A stretch of DNA of 64,000 nt from Aquabacterium sp. CECT 9606 (GCF_918741295.1 NZ_CAKKNB010000001.1:372001-436000); one strand, 5' to 3'. Positions 23,259-37,999 are shown, counted from the stretch's first letter. The notes: generated by a model from the sequence alone, not told the origin. A program made the numbers and translations.

Positions 23259-23826
23259 ATTATTTACAATATTGCTTTTCGGGCACATGAACGGGTTTGC
23301 GTATACTTGTGCAGAAAACCAAGACTTGTCCGCACCCATTGAGCGGCGAAATTATCAGGAATCAAAAATTAATTTTGATGGAAATCTTTATATTTTAAGA
23401 TTTAATAAAAAAAATGCGCAAACAACCTTGTTTTTCAAAGGTGGGCATCAGCTAGTAGATGATGTGCCCATCAATAAGAGCCCTCTTCTGGTTGATTCTG
23501 CCATGTGGGTTAGATTACTCCCGCTTGAAAAGCAGCCGTACCTCAAAAATGGAATAATTGCTTTAACGTTGGCGAGAAAAAGTAAGGTTGATTCAACTGG
23601 TCAGTGTGGAGCGGGGAGAGAGGTTGATTTAGTTTTTTTCAAGGCTTCGAAGTCAAGGGTTAAAAAACTTTCAAGATATGTGCTTGAAAGTTGCCTTGAT
23701 TCTGTGAGCATTGCACTTGATGCCGCACATATGTTGGATGCCATTTCTGTTGAGAACGGCGAGCTAGTGGGTGATTACGACGACATTTCGGGTGAGCAGG
23801 GCCTAAAAAAGAAATTTTTGCCTTAG
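23245..23826 (+). CDS. Predicted periplasmic immunity protein 2
   Basis: The 193-residue protein starts inside the last codons of the effector pseudogene, as immunity 1 does with the intact effector. GGAA lies 10 bases before the chosen ATG; ATGs at 23227 and 23236 are alternatives. A signal peptide covers about residues 1-19. Cys121 (GQCGAGRE) and Cys150 (LESCLDSVS) match the paired cysteines of immunity 1, and an acidic segment with ENGEL follows in both. The frame is intact although its partner toxin is not, which suggests it still protects against incoming effectors or has another use. The codon usage is strongly AT-rich. Confidence 0.68.
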   Translation: MHLSKLFTILLFGHMNGFAYTCAENQDLSAPIERRNYQESKINFDGNLYILRFNKKNAQTTLFFKGGHQLVDDVPINKSPLLVDSAMWVRLLPLEKQPYLKNGIIALTLARKSKVDSTGQCGAGREVDLVFFKASKSRVKKLSRYVLESCLDSVSIALDAAHMLDAISVENGELVGDYDDISGEQGLKKKFLP

Positions 23827-23874
23827 CCTGGGCTCAGGCAAGTTTGCCACGCTGCCGCTTTAGAATGTGTGAAT

Positions 23875-24429
23875 ATGCATGTATTTAACTCCATGATTTC
23901 ATGCCGAAGAGAGTGTAAGAGAGTTACGCTCCTCACGATTCTATTGATTTTGATGGCGACTGGGTCTTCTGCCAATGCCGGTGCGGTGCAAAAGAGTATT
24001 GATGAGACACTGAATGCCAAAAGAATTATTGAGGTGATCCCTTCGCGGAAAATCAATAAAGTATTGTTGTCTCCCATTGTTGTGCGTTATGTAAAAGAAG
24101 GTGACTTCGTTCCGTCCTGTGGTTTGCTGCATACTGGCAAGTACATCGATATGGTTTCACCAGAGCCAGGTGGCACCTTGCCCAGTTGCGGTGTTCTGAG
24201 AGAGCCGATCTATTTTGAGCAAGATGGGACATATGCCGTTTATGAGTATGGGGTCGAAGATCCTCGCGGCGAATTGACGATTGCGTTTCATTTGTATAAG
24301 TTAGGCGAATTGGATATGAAGGCTTGTCAAAATGACGAGCAGTTGACTAGGTTTGCAATAGATTCTCTAAAAATCAATGGCGTCAAGAAATCATTCTCAG
24401 ATTCGCTGCTTAAATTTGGATGTATGTAA
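23875..24429 (+). CDS. Exported small Cys-containing protein, possible third immunity protein
   Basis: The protein has 184 residues from the ATG at 23875; a GTG six bases earlier and an ATG at 23893 are alternatives. A basic start and hydrophobic stretch to SSANA (about residue 35) form a signal peptide. The mature part has two similar blocks, PSCGLLHTGKYI (80-91) and PSCGVLREPIYF (103-114), and further cysteines at 151 and 183. It is not obviously related to the two immunity proteins before it. Its position at the end of the effector-immunity module and its export suggest an orphan immunity protein for a lost or foreign effector. The family is not recognised. Confidence 0.6.
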   Translation: MHVFNSMISCRRECKRVTLLTILLILMATGSSANAGAVQKSIDETLNAKRIIEVIPSRKINKVLLSPIVVRYVKEGDFVPSCGLLHTGKYIDMVSPEPGGTLPSCGVLREPIYFEQDGTYAVYEYGVEDPRGELTIAFHLYKLGELDMKACQNDEQLTRFAIDSLKINGVKKSFSDSLLKFGCM

Positions 24430-24495
24430 TTCAAGCATGTGCTCGTATTTTTAATGTGAACATCCCGAGGTCTGGTAGAATACTGGAAGGAACAA

Positions 24496-24669
24496 ATGCG
24501 CTCCGGTTTGGTGAGAGCTAAAACTTTGTCAAGCGCTTCGCGTTCCACATATGGGTGTGCGAGCCTGAGCATTCGACCCGCCTACATGGCCAATTTGGCG
24601 CGGCTGGACCAACCCACGCGCGAGGCGATCACGGTGCAGGCCACTGAGCACCGCCGCGCTCAGCTTTGA
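24496..24669 (+). CDS. Possible 57-residue ORF in the island boundary, unknown
   Basis: In the 261-base gap between the Cys-rich protein and the diguanylate cyclase, an ATG at 24496 follows GGAAGGA at about 5 bases and opens a 57-residue frame. The first half is Ser/Arg-rich and AT-rich; the second half (RPAYMANLARLDQPTREAI) is GC-rich like the host chromosome. It may be a chimeric remnant spanning the edge of the transferred segment. No family is recognised, and nothing else is visible in this gap. Confidence 0.25.
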   Translation: MRSGLVRAKTLSSASRSTYGCASLSIRPAYMANLARLDQPTREAITVQATEHRRAQL

Positions 24670-24690
24670 AGCCGACACCGCAAAGCTGGC

Positions 24691-25758
24691 TCAGTGGGCC
24701 TCAGCCACCACCTGATTGCGCCCCCGCGCCTTGCCCTGGTACAGCGCGTTGTCAGCCCGGTTCACCGGCCCGTCCACCGGTTCTTCCAGCCGATGGCTGC
24801 TCACCCCAAAGGTCATGCTGACCTTGATGGTCTGCGAGCCCACGGTGACTTCAACGGCTGACACCTTTTCGCGCAGGCGCTCGGCCACCATGCTCGCCGC
24901 CTCCAGCGTGGCATTGGGCATCAGGATCAAAAACTCCTCGCCACCCCAGCGGGCCACGCTGTCTTGCTCGCGCACGGCCTGGCTCAGCACCTGGCTGACG
25001 GCCTTGAGCACTGCGTCGCCCACGGCGTGGCCATGCTGGTCGTTGATGGATTTGAAGTGGTCGATGTCGGCCAGCACGAAGGCCAGCGGGGCCAGATGGC
25101 GTTTGCGTTGGATCAGCTCGTAGTCGGCCACTTCCAGGAAGCTGCGGCGGTTGAGCAATTGCGTGAGCGGGTCGGTGGTGGCCAGGATGCGCAATTGCTT
25201 TTCGGCCTTGCTGACCAGCCTCATGTACAGGTTGGACAGGTAGAACAACAGCGCGAAGGTGGCCGCGAGGTTGAAGGCGCGCAAGGTAGACAACACCTCG
25301 GCGCTGAGTTCGTGCAGTGGCCGCACCTGGTGCATCGTGAAGTCCAGGGCCACGTACAGCACGAAGACCAAACCTGACAACAGGTACTTGAATGAGCGCC
25401 GCCGCATGCTGCTGATGACCACGACCGGCACCATCACCAGCAGGTAGTAGTGGAAGCCGCTGTCCCAGCCAATGGACCACACGGCCAGTGCGGCGTGGAT
25501 CAGGACCTCGGACACGATGAGGATCGCCGCCATGATGTTGCGGCGCAACTTCAGGCAGCCATAGCTGACAGTGAACAATGTCACGCTGCCCAGGTTGACC
25601 CACGCCATGGTGTGGGCGCCGAGCCAATAGAACATGCCAGCGAACACCAGGTGTGTGAGGCCGGACACCAGGCTGACTTGGTACATCAGCTTCCAAAAGG
25701 AGCGCGATGTGTCGCGGGATCCGGGCTTGACAGGCGTGGTGACAGAAGGGATCGACAT
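24691..25758 (-). CDS. Membrane-bound diguanylate cyclase (GGDEF)
   Basis: The protein makes the second messenger c-di-GMP from two GTP. It has 355 residues: five to six hydrophobic helices in the first 185, then a GGDEF domain starting ATTDPLTQLLNRRSF. The active site reads GGEEF, a functional variant, and the Mg-binding ADIDHFKSIND is present. REQD five residues before GGEEF fits an RxxD inhibitory site, so product feedback is likely. The sensory part has no periplasmic domain of note. It follows uvrA by 34 bases on the same strand. Confidence 0.93.
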   Translation of the reverse strand: MSIPSVTTPVKPGSRDTSRSFWKLMYQVSLVSGLTHLVFAGMFYWLGAHTMAWVNLGSVTLFTVSYGCLKLRRNIMAAILIVSEVLIHAALAVWSIGWDSGFHYYLLVMVPVVVISSMRRRSFKYLLSGLVFVLYVALDFTMHQVRPLHELSAEVLSTLRAFNLAATFALLFYLSNLYMRLVSKAEKQLRILATTDPLTQLLNRRSFLEVADYELIQRKRHLAPLAFVLADIDHFKSINDQHGHAVGDAVLKAVSQVLSQAVREQDSVARWGGEEFLILMPNATLEAASMVAERLREKVSAVEVTVGSQTIKVSMTFGVSSHRLEEPVDGPVNRADNALYQGKARGRNQVVAEAH

Positions 25759-25792
25759 CGTCCTCGGATATCGGCCCTTTCCTGGCCAAACT

Positions 25793-31717
<5,925 letters not shown>

Positions 31718-31819
31718 GGAGAGAACCTTGCGCTAAGGAGGGCTGCCGAGGCAGTGGCGCAAGCATTCTAGGGACGGATCAATGTCCCTGTGATTTCACC
31801 GGCGGAAAAGCCGGCCGGC

Positions 31820-33076
31820 TCAGTCGATCAGGTTCTCGCACAGCAGGCGCAGGCGGTGCATGTCGCTGTCGGGCAGGTTGCCGGCGCGCAGCATGATGGC
31901 GCGCTGGATGGAGCGCAAGCGGAACTGCAGCTCGTGTTCGATCGCTTCCAGCTCACCGGCGTCCTGGTGGTCCACGGCTTCCTTGCTCCACAGGCCGCTG
32001 GCGTTCCAGCCCAGGCGCAGGCGGCTCATCAGATGCTGCGCCAGGCCCAGGGCATCTTTCAGGGCAGGTGATTCGGCGATGGTCAGCAAGGCACTGGCAT
32101 GGTCTTGCGCGGTCAGCATGGCCTGGTCCAGCTTGGCCAGGTTCAGGCGAATCTGTTCATCGCTGAGCTGGCTGGGCAGGGCCTGCTGGGTTTGCGCCGC
32201 CTTGGAGATCAGGCCCACCCATTGCAGGTCGAACTCGCCAGGCACCACGCGCAGCGCTACGCTGGCGCGGGCCAGGTGCGGTTGCTGGCCGCGCAACACG
32301 TTCAGCGCATGCTCGGTCACGGCCAGCAACATGCCTTGTGGCGAGATCTGGCCGCGTTGCAAGGCGTGCGGGTAGCCCGAGCCATCCAAATGCTCGTGGT
32401 GCTCGGCCACGGCGCGGGCCACGATGGGCGGGTAGTTGGTCAACTGCGTGATCAGCAGGTAGCCAATGTGCGGGTGCACCACCAGTTGCAGGTAGCTCTG
32501 GAAATCCAGCGTGCGGTCGGCATCGGCTTCGTTGAACTGCGGGGCGATGTACATCTCGCCCAGGTCGTGCAGCAGGCCGCACAGCATGGCCAGGCGCAGG
32601 TCGTGGACACTGCCGCCGTGCTCGATCATCAGGGCGCCATTCAGGGCCATGGCCTGCACCGCGTGTTCATAAGTGGCGGGGCGCGATTCTTGCGCTGCCG
32701 TCAACAACAATTGGGCCACCGAGTGCAGGGGGATGTGGGCCGCTTCGCGCACCAGCTTTTCAGAGTGGCGCAGCAGCAGGGTGGTCAACGGGGTGTCGTG
32801 CAGCATCAGGCTCTTGAGAGACTGCACCAGCGAGTGCGGTGTCACGCCGTCTTCCACCATCAGGCAGCTTTCCAGGGGCTGGCGCAGCTGGCGGTCCAGC
32901 AATTTGCGCTGCAGTTCTTGCGACACCGGCTGGTTGCGCGCCCACAGCTTGATCCCCGTCATGTCGAAGATGTCGTGGGAGGCGATGATGCTTTTCGTCT
33001 CACTGGCTTCCAGGATGGTGGCCAGGGCGTGTGGATTGGCGGTCGAAAAGCTGGCGACGCGGGCGGGGGTGTTCAT
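31820..33076 (-). CDS. HD-GYP domain protein, putative c-di-GMP phosphodiesterase
   Basis: The 418-residue protein has an HD-GYP domain in its centre: LLHDLGEM for the HD metal site and HHEHLDGSGYP for the second metal site with the intact GYP triplet. The N-terminal 120 residues show no known sensor domain, and the C-terminal 130 are helical. Hydrolysis of c-di-GMP is therefore likely, opposing the diguanylate cyclase about 6 kb downstream on the same strand. The ATG at 33076 is chosen because AGGAG lies seven bases before it; an ATG ten codons upstream has no such site. Confidence 0.85.
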   Translation of the reverse strand: MNTPARVASFSTANPHALATILEASETKSIIASHDIFDMTGIKLWARNQPVSQELQRKLLDRQLRQPLESCLMVEDGVTPHSLVQSLKSLMLHDTPLTTLLLRHSEKLVREAAHIPLHSVAQLLLTAAQESRPATYEHAVQAMALNGALMIEHGGSVHDLRLAMLCGLLHDLGEMYIAPQFNEADADRTLDFQSYLQLVVHPHIGYLLITQLTNYPPIVARAVAEHHEHLDGSGYPHALQRGQISPQGMLLAVTEHALNVLRGQQPHLARASVALRVVPGEFDLQWVGLISKAAQTQQALPSQLSDEQIRLNLAKLDQAMLTAQDHASALLTIAESPALKDALGLAQHLMSRLRLGWNASGLWSKEAVDHQDAGELEAIEHELQFRLRSIQRAIMLRAGNLPDSDMHRLRLLCENLID

Positions 33077-33121
33077 GGCGGATCTCCTGACGATGGTCTT
33101 CGCCATTAGTTCGGCCGCCCC

Positions 33122-33137
33122 GCCTCAAGATTGAGGC
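33122..33137. promoter_or_regulatory. 7-bp inverted repeat upstream of the HD-GYP gene
   Basis: GCCTCAA, two bases, TTGAGGC. It lies in the 88-base gap between the GNAT-like gene and the HD-GYP gene, about 46 bases before the latter's start. No T-run follows on the minus strand, so an operator is more likely than a terminator. Confidence 0.3.
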
Positions 33138-33164
33138 CTTAATCGTTACGAGATGTAGCTGCGG

Positions 33165-34007
33165 TCAGTCGACACAACGCCACGTCACCCGATGGGGGTG
33201 GAACAGGAACTTGCGCTTGAAGCGCCGCATCGTGTCGGACGCGCCAAAGTAGGTGTCGTACACGTAATAAAGAACGTGCGGATGGTGGGCGATCAGGTGG
33301 TCGGCGATGGACACCAGCAACAGGGGGATCACGCCGTCTGCCTGGTGATCGTCGTGCCCGTAAATGGTCTCTATGGCGCACAACTCGCCTGCAATCAGGC
33401 ACGAGGCATAAGCCACCAGGGTGCCGCCCTCGAAGATGCCGAAATAAGGGTAGTCGTGCGTGGGTTTGGTCGATGGCGGATCGCTGATGGCCGGTGCACG
33501 CTCAGTGAAAAAATGCGAGGGCATGGCCCGGCCTTGCCTGACCTTGCTGGACCGGTGGATGGCCGTGATGTCGTCCAGGTGCTGGTTGTAGTCAATGCGC
33601 TCGAAGCGGTAACCCAGGCGTGCCGCCTTTTTCAGGTTTCTGCGGGCAGTGGAACCTACCCTTTCTGAATAAGCCTGCGGAACGCTCCTGAGGTGCGACA
33701 CAGCGACCCCATATTCAAGCTGGCGGATCAGTGGAAACTTGCCATGGCGGCGGGTGGCATCTTGGTGAAACCGACGAGTTACATGCCGGTAGAAAGGATG
33801 GTTGCCAACAGTATCGGACACCATCAAATCTATGGAGATGAACGGCATCCGAGTTATTTGACGTGCAGTATCCGAGGCCCGCCTCACGTGGTCGAGGAAT
33901 AACGACTCCCGATTGAAGGCGGACAGAGGCGTGGCGATCACGGACATCAACGCCGTCAAAAATTTCACTGGTCTTCCTGAGGGCTGTTGGCCAATATAAA
34001 CGGACAT
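33165..34007 (-). CDS. GNAT/FemAB-like acyltransferase domain protein
   Basis: The 280-residue protein resembles the GNAT-fold group used in peptide or amino-acid transfer: a basic STARRNLKKAARLGY helix in the middle, HRSSKVRQGR, then a YFGIFEGGTLVAYASC strand pair typical of an acetyl-CoA-binding core. The N-terminal 60 residues are less conserved in appearance. The start is 21 bases after the START-domain gene on the same strand, which suggests co-transcription. The substrate cannot be deduced, and the family call rests on a limited motif set. Confidence 0.6.
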   Translation of the reverse strand: MSVYIGQQPSGRPVKFLTALMSVIATPLSAFNRESLFLDHVRRASDTARQITRMPFISIDLMVSDTVGNHPFYRHVTRRFHQDATRRHGKFPLIRQLEYGVAVSHLRSVPQAYSERVGSTARRNLKKAARLGYRFERIDYNQHLDDITAIHRSSKVRQGRAMPSHFFTERAPAISDPPSTKPTHDYPYFGIFEGGTLVAYASCLIAGELCAIETIYGHDDHQADGVIPLLLVSIADHLIAHHPHVLYYVYDTYFGASDTMRRFKRKFLFHPHRVTWRCVD

Positions 34008-34028
34008 GCGGCCAGCAGCTTTGACAAG

Positions 34029-34733
34029 CTATTGGGGGAACTGCATTTTGTCCGCCAATTCTCGCAGCTTGGGGTTCTTGTTGTAAATGGTGTTGAGGTC
34101 TTGATACTCAGGTTTGGCGATGTGCTCGCGCATTTTCTTGAGCGTTCGCTCGGGCAAGGTGGTGACCAAAAAATTGGCCAGGGCGATGGGTATCATGCCG
34201 CCCGGATCGGCACTGCCCATGATCTCGACCTCGGTGTGGGTGGGGGTCACGGGGGTCAGGCGCCACGAGGCCTGGAAGGTGGGGACACGCACATAGCCAT
34301 CCCTCCTGGGCATGATGCCTTCCTCGTTGACCACGTTCACGTGGATGCTCAGGGTGATCGGGTCTTGCCTGACCAGGATATGGGCCACGGCATCGCGCGG
34401 GTGGACGGGCCAGATGCCTTTCATGGCCAGGTACACGTAGGAGTCTTCCACGTGCTCGCCCTTGATGAAGCGCGCCTCTTCCATCAGGAAGAACCATTGG
34501 GGCATGGCCGGCACGTCGGCCAGCATGGCGGCCACCTGCCGCAAGGGGGCCTTGATTTGCATCACGCCCCGAAAGCTTTTGAGCATCTGGCCGGGCACCT
34601 CCAGGGTGTAAAGCTGGATGCCTTCGGTGTCTTTGTGCAGCTTCCAATCGTTTTGAGACGAAAGGGCCGCCCAGCAGGGCAAAGTCAGGAAAGTGGCCAA
34701 CAGGGTGACCCAAAACGTGCGCATGTTCCACAT
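34029..34733 (-). CDS. START domain protein, exported
   Basis: The 234-residue protein has a signal peptide (hydrophobic stretch to about residue 23, then ALSSQ) and a START-type lipid-binding fold: WKLHKDTEGIQLYT at the start, SFRGVMQIKAPLRQV, then DSYVYLAMKGIWPVHPRDAV and a C-terminal helix region ending LADKMQFPQ. Such bacterial proteins probably bind or move lipids in the periplasm; the ligand is unknown. It is the first gene of the minus-strand run that continues with the GNAT-like protein. A second ATG three codons in (34724) is possible. Confidence 0.85.
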   Translation of the reverse strand: MWNMRTFWVTLLATFLTLPCWAALSSQNDWKLHKDTEGIQLYTLEVPGQMLKSFRGVMQIKAPLRQVAAMLADVPAMPQWFFLMEEARFIKGEHVEDSYVYLAMKGIWPVHPRDAVAHILVRQDPITLSIHVNVVNEEGIMPRRDGYVRVPTFQASWRLTPVTPTHTEVEIMGSADPGGMIPIALANFLVTTLPERTLKKMREHIAKPEYQDLNTIYNKNPKLRELADKMQFPQ

Positions 34734-34800
34734 GGTGTGATTATGGGTGCCGAGCTTTGTGGCCTAATAGAGGGTTAATCAGTCATCACCGGAGCCATCC

Positions 34801-34968
34801 ATGGGCAACAAAATCGTCACCGAAGCCGACCGCAAGGCCACCCCCCGTCCCGCCGCCATCCCTGGCGTGACCCCCACCACGGGCAAGGGCCAAAAGCGCA
34901 GCCTGGAACGTGGCACTGCCACCCGCAGCAAGAAGAACCCCGGCAAGCGTGCAAAAAAGGGCGGTTGA
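34801..34968 (+). CDS. Small basic protein, 55 residues, unknown
   Basis: The short frame starts at an ATG with GGAG seven bases upstream and ends 18 bases before a strong terminator hairpin, so it forms a complete expression unit. It is rich in Lys, Arg, Thr and Gly, with no hydrophobic segment and a C-terminus of repeated KK/RAKKGG. This composition suggests a nucleic-acid-binding or disordered protein. I do not recognise a family. Confidence 0.65.
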   Translation: MGNKIVTEADRKATPRPAAIPGVTPTTGKGQKRSLERGTATRSKKNPGKRAKKGG

Positions 34969-34985
34969 TTCCCTTGGTCACGCAT

Positions 34986-35020
34986 GAAAAACGGGCGCCT
35001 TCAAGGCGCCCGATTTCTTT
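34986..35020. terminator. Bidirectional terminator between convergent genes
   Basis: CGGGCGCCTT and AAGGCGCCCG form a perfect 10-bp inverted repeat with a one-base centre (effective loop TTCAA). An A-run precedes it and ATTTCTTT follows, so it can end transcription of the small basic gene and of the opposing chalcone isomerase-like gene. Confidence 0.85.
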
Positions 35021-35041
35021 GGGAAGCCGCTGGCGTGCTGC

Positions 35042-35632
35042 TCAGCTGTGCTTGCCCGTCAGCAGTTCAGGCTTCAGCGAGCTGTCCACCGGCTTGTCGC
35101 CCAGCCAGATTTTCAGCAGCGCGTTGTAGAACTGGCTGTCGGCCAGGGGCTCGACCAGGGCCTTGCCGTTCAGGTGCAGGACCGTGCCAGTGCCGGGCAC
35201 CCAGTCACCCGTGATCACGTCGCCCTTTTTCAGGTTGCCGACGGTCTCGAACATCTCGCCAAACTTCAGCAGTTGGTTGACGAACTTGGTCTTCTCGTCC
35301 TTTTCCAGGTTCTTGTTGATCGAGCCCATGAAGCTGGAGCCGAACTCCTCACCGCTCACGTCGCGCATCATCACCAGCTTGAAGCGACGCGGGCCAGGCG
35401 CGTCCAGGATCTCGGCCACGGTGCTCTTCTTTTCATTCAGGTAAATGCCCAGAACGTAGACCTTGAACAGCACCTTGATGCGCACGCCAGCGTTGCTGAG
35501 GACCAGGTCCTTGCCGCCCACCTTGGCGGTGTCTTCCAGTTTCACACCGGCAATTTCCTCGGCATGAACAGGTGCCATGGCAGCCAGGCCCAGGATGGCG
35601 GCTGCGATGAGGGATGAAGTGAATCGTTTCAT
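35042..35632 (-). CDS. Chalcone isomerase-like protein, exported
   Basis: The 196-residue protein has a signal peptide ending at VHA (residue 24). The mature part begins EIAGVKLEDTAKVGG and includes VRIKVLFKVYVLGIYL, the typical start of the bacterial chalcone isomerase-like fold. In bacteria these periplasmic proteins do not act on flavonoids as far as is known; binding of fatty acids or other lipids is suspected. It lies 20 bases after the chemoreceptor gene on the same strand. Confidence 0.85.
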   Translation of the reverse strand: MKRFTSSLIAAAILGLAAMAPVHAEEIAGVKLEDTAKVGGKDLVLSNAGVRIKVLFKVYVLGIYLNEKKSTVAEILDAPGPRRFKLVMMRDVSGEEFGSSFMGSINKNLEKDEKTKFVNQLLKFGEMFETVGNLKKGDVITGDWVPGTGTVLHLNGKALVEPLADSQFYNALLKIWLGDKPVDSSLKPELLTGKHS

Positions 35633-35652
35633 GGGTGTCGTCTCCGTTGAGG

Positions 35653-37209
35653 TTAAGCGGCCACGTCTTCAAGCTTGAAAACACTGACCACCTTGGCCAG
35701 ATGGCTGGCCTGGTTTTGCATGGATTCCGCGGCGGCCGCAGCTTGTTCGACCAAGGCCGCATTCTGCTGGGTCACACCGTCCATCTGGTGGATGGATTGA
35801 TTGACCGATTCAATGCCATGGCTTTGCGATTGGCTGGCGGCGGTGATCTCGCCCATGATGTCGGTCACGCGCTTGACGCTGGCGACCACGCCATCCATGG
35901 TGGTGCCCGCCTGGCTCACCAGTTTGCTGCCCAGGGCCACCTGCTCGACGGACTCGCCGATCAGGCTCTTGATCTCTTTGGCGGCCGTGGCCGAGCGCTG
36001 CGCCAGGCTGCGCACTTCGCCCGCCACCACGGCAAAGCCGCGCCCTTGTTCGCCAGCACGGGCGGCTTCCACCGCGGCGTTCAGCGCCAGGATGTTGGTC
36101 TGGAAGGCGATGCCGTCGATCACACCGATGATGTCCACGATCTTGCGCGAGGAGGCGTCGATCGAACCCATGGTGGCCACCACTTTGGACACCACCGCAC
36201 CGCCTTCAACCGCCACATCGGAGGCCGAGGCCGCCAGCTGGTTGGCTTGGCGAGCGTTGTCGGCGTTCTGTTTGACGATCTGCGTGAGTTCGGCCATCGA
36301 GCCCGAAGTTTGCTGCAGGGAAGCGGCCTGTTGCTCGGTGCGGTTGGACAGGTCCAGGTTGCCACTGGCGATCTGCGTGGAGGCCGAAGCAATCGCTTCC
36401 GTGCCCTGGCGCACATCGCCGACGATGCGCTGCAAGCTGGTGTTCATGTGCTGAAGCGCCTGCATCAACTGGCCGGTCTCGTCCTGGCTCTTGGTGATGA
36501 TGGTACTGGTCAGATCGCCTTGCGCCACGCGCTTGGCAATGGCCACGGCGCGGTTCAGGGGCACGGTGATGCTGCGGGTGGCCAGCCAGCCCACCAGGAT
36601 GCTGATCACGCTGGCAGCCGAGGCCAGCACCAGGATGAACAGGCCCGTCTGCTTGGCCAGTTGCGTGGAGCTGGCTCCCGCCGCTTCCATTTCCTGGTTC
36701 TGCTGTTCGATCAGCTTGTCGAGCGCGGCGAAGTACTTGGTCTGCACCGGGCGCACCGAGAACAGGTACTTCACCATCGCGTCGTCTTTCAGGTTCTCGT
36801 TCACCATGCCGACGAAAGCGGTCTGGGCCTTGATGGACTTCTCGCGCAACGTGACGATGGTGGCCAGCAGCTTGACGCCCTCTTCGTCCTTGATGCTTTT
36901 TTGCAGGCGCGCGATGTTCTCGTCGGTGCGTCTCATCACCTTGTCGATGTTGGCCAGTTCAGCCTTGATCTGGCCGTCGTCGCTCATCACCAGCGTACTC
37001 AGCATGCTGCGCGAGATTTCATTCAGATCGCTTTTCATCTTGTTGGCGGTCACGGTGCGCGGGTAGTTCTCGCCCACCAGGTCGCCAATTTCATGGCTCA
37101 GGCCAGAAATCCGCACCAACGCCAGTGCGGCCAACATGATCAGCAACGCAATCACCAGGCCGAAGCCCAGCGTGAGTCTTTGTCCGATTCGAATGTCTCT
37201 GATGTTCAT
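35653..37209 (-). CDS. Methyl-accepting chemotaxis protein
   Basis: The 518-residue receptor has a membrane helix near residues 12-32, a four-helix-bundle periplasmic sensor (about 33-190), a second helix near 192-212, a HAMP domain, and a cytoplasmic signalling hairpin. The hairpin tip is clear ([20 protein letters not shown], then [15 protein letters not shown]), the part that contacts CheA and CheW. It lacks the C-terminal CheR-binding pentapeptide and ends FKLEDVAA. The ATG at 37209 is preferred since the upstream extension is unlike MCP sequence. Ligand unknown. Confidence 0.95.
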   Translation of the reverse strand: MNIRDIRIGQRLTLGFGLVIALLIMLAALALVRISGLSHEIGDLVGENYPRTVTANKMKSDLNEISRSMLSTLVMSDDGQIKAELANIDKVMRRTDENIARLQKSIKDEEGVKLLATIVTLREKSIKAQTAFVGMVNENLKDDAMVKYLFSVRPVQTKYFAALDKLIEQQNQEMEAAGASSTQLAKQTGLFILVLASAASVISILVGWLATRSITVPLNRAVAIAKRVAQGDLTSTIITKSQDETGQLMQALQHMNTSLQRIVGDVRQGTEAIASASTQIASGNLDLSNRTEQQAASLQQTSGSMAELTQIVKQNADNARQANQLAASASDVAVEGGAVVSKVVATMGSIDASSRKIVDIIGVIDGIAFQTNILALNAAVEAARAGEQGRGFAVVAGEVRSLAQRSATAAKEIKSLIGESVEQVALGSKLVSQAGTTMDGVVASVKRVTDIMGEITAASQSQSHGIESVNQSIHQMDGVTQQNAALVEQAAAAAESMQNQASHLAKVVSVFKLEDVAA

Positions 37210-37316
37210 TGATGGTGTCCCAGGCGGGCCTGTCGACAAAGCCCGATCCATTGCATTTCGGCTGCAGCATCGCTCACTTGAGACCAAAAGTAACGCCCGG
37301 CCTGCAAAATAGGGGC

Positions 37317-37763
37317 ATGAACACGACAGATGCCTGGGACCACGCCGGCCCGCACATTCTTCGGGTGCGCGTGCAGGAGCAGCACATCGACCTGATGCAG
37401 CACACCAACAACGTCAACTACCTGCAGTGGTTGGAGAACGTGGCCTGGGATCATTCCGAAAAACTGGGGCTCACGCCATCGCATTACCAGGCCTGCGGAC
37501 ATGGCTTGGTGGTGCGCCAGCACGAGTTGAACTACCTGGCCGCCACGCGCCTGGGCGATGAGCTCTTGCTGGGCACCTGGATCACGCAGATCGACAAACT
37601 GTCGCTTTACCGACAGTTCCAGTTCGTTCGCGTGGGTGATGGCCAAACCGTGTTCCGGGCGCGCACGCATTACGTGTGCGTGGACATCGCGCAGGGGCGC
37701 GTCAGGCGCATGCCCGCCGAGTTCACGCAGACTTATTCGGCAGCGTTGGTGCCTGCGGCATGA
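37317..37763 (+). CDS. Acyl-CoA thioesterase, hotdog fold
   Basis: The protein has 148 residues, the usual size of the 4-hydroxybenzoyl-CoA thioesterase/YbgC group. It contains the active-site region [21 protein letters not shown], where the catalytic acid is commonly Asp, here DLMQHTNN, and a long hotdog helix. The start at 37317 has AGGGG just upstream; longer frames run into the MCP promoter region. The stop overlaps the next gene by four bases. Confidence 0.85.
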   Translation: MNTTDAWDHAGPHILRVRVQEQHIDLMQHTNNVNYLQWLENVAWDHSEKLGLTPSHYQACGHGLVVRQHELNYLAATRLGDELLLGTWITQIDKLSLYRQFQFVRVGDGQTVFRARTHYVCVDIAQGRVRRMPAEFTQTYSAALVPAA

Positions 37764-37999
37764 CGCATGCCGAACGTTCGCACACCAAGCGCCGCCTGGC
37801 CGAGCGCTATGGCCTGCATGTCAGCAGCGACGACATCTTCCAGATGGCCAAGGCGATCGCCCATGGGCAGGGCACGCTGATCGCGCACCAGAACCGGCGC
37901 GTGGACCACTGGCAACTGGTCTACCAGGGCCAGCCGCTGCGGCTGGTGTTTGACCGGCTGCGCCGCAGCATCATCACCGCCTTGCCGCCACATGGCTGA
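37760..37999 (+). CDS. Small protein of 79 residues, unknown function
   Basis: The ATG overlaps the thioesterase stop (ATGA), so translation is coupled. The sequence is basic and Arg/His-rich (RSHTKRRLAERYGLHV, DDIFQMAKAIAHGQG, RLVFDRLRRSIITALPP) with no membrane helix. The regular spacing of hydrophobic residues suggests a folded domain, perhaps helical with a short beta part (WQLVYQGQPLRLVFD). I do not recognise it. The exported dikinase-like gene begins 17 bases after its stop. Confidence 0.6.
   Translation: MTHAERSHTKRRLAERYGLHVSSDDIFQMAKAIAHGQGTLIAHQNRRVDHWQLVYQGQPLRLVFDRLRRSIITALPPHG

Noticed and set aside
31799..31814. CCGGC/GCCGG hairpin between HD-GYP and uvrA genes as a terminator
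   Set aside because: No T-run follows on the minus strand, and the stem is only 5 bp.
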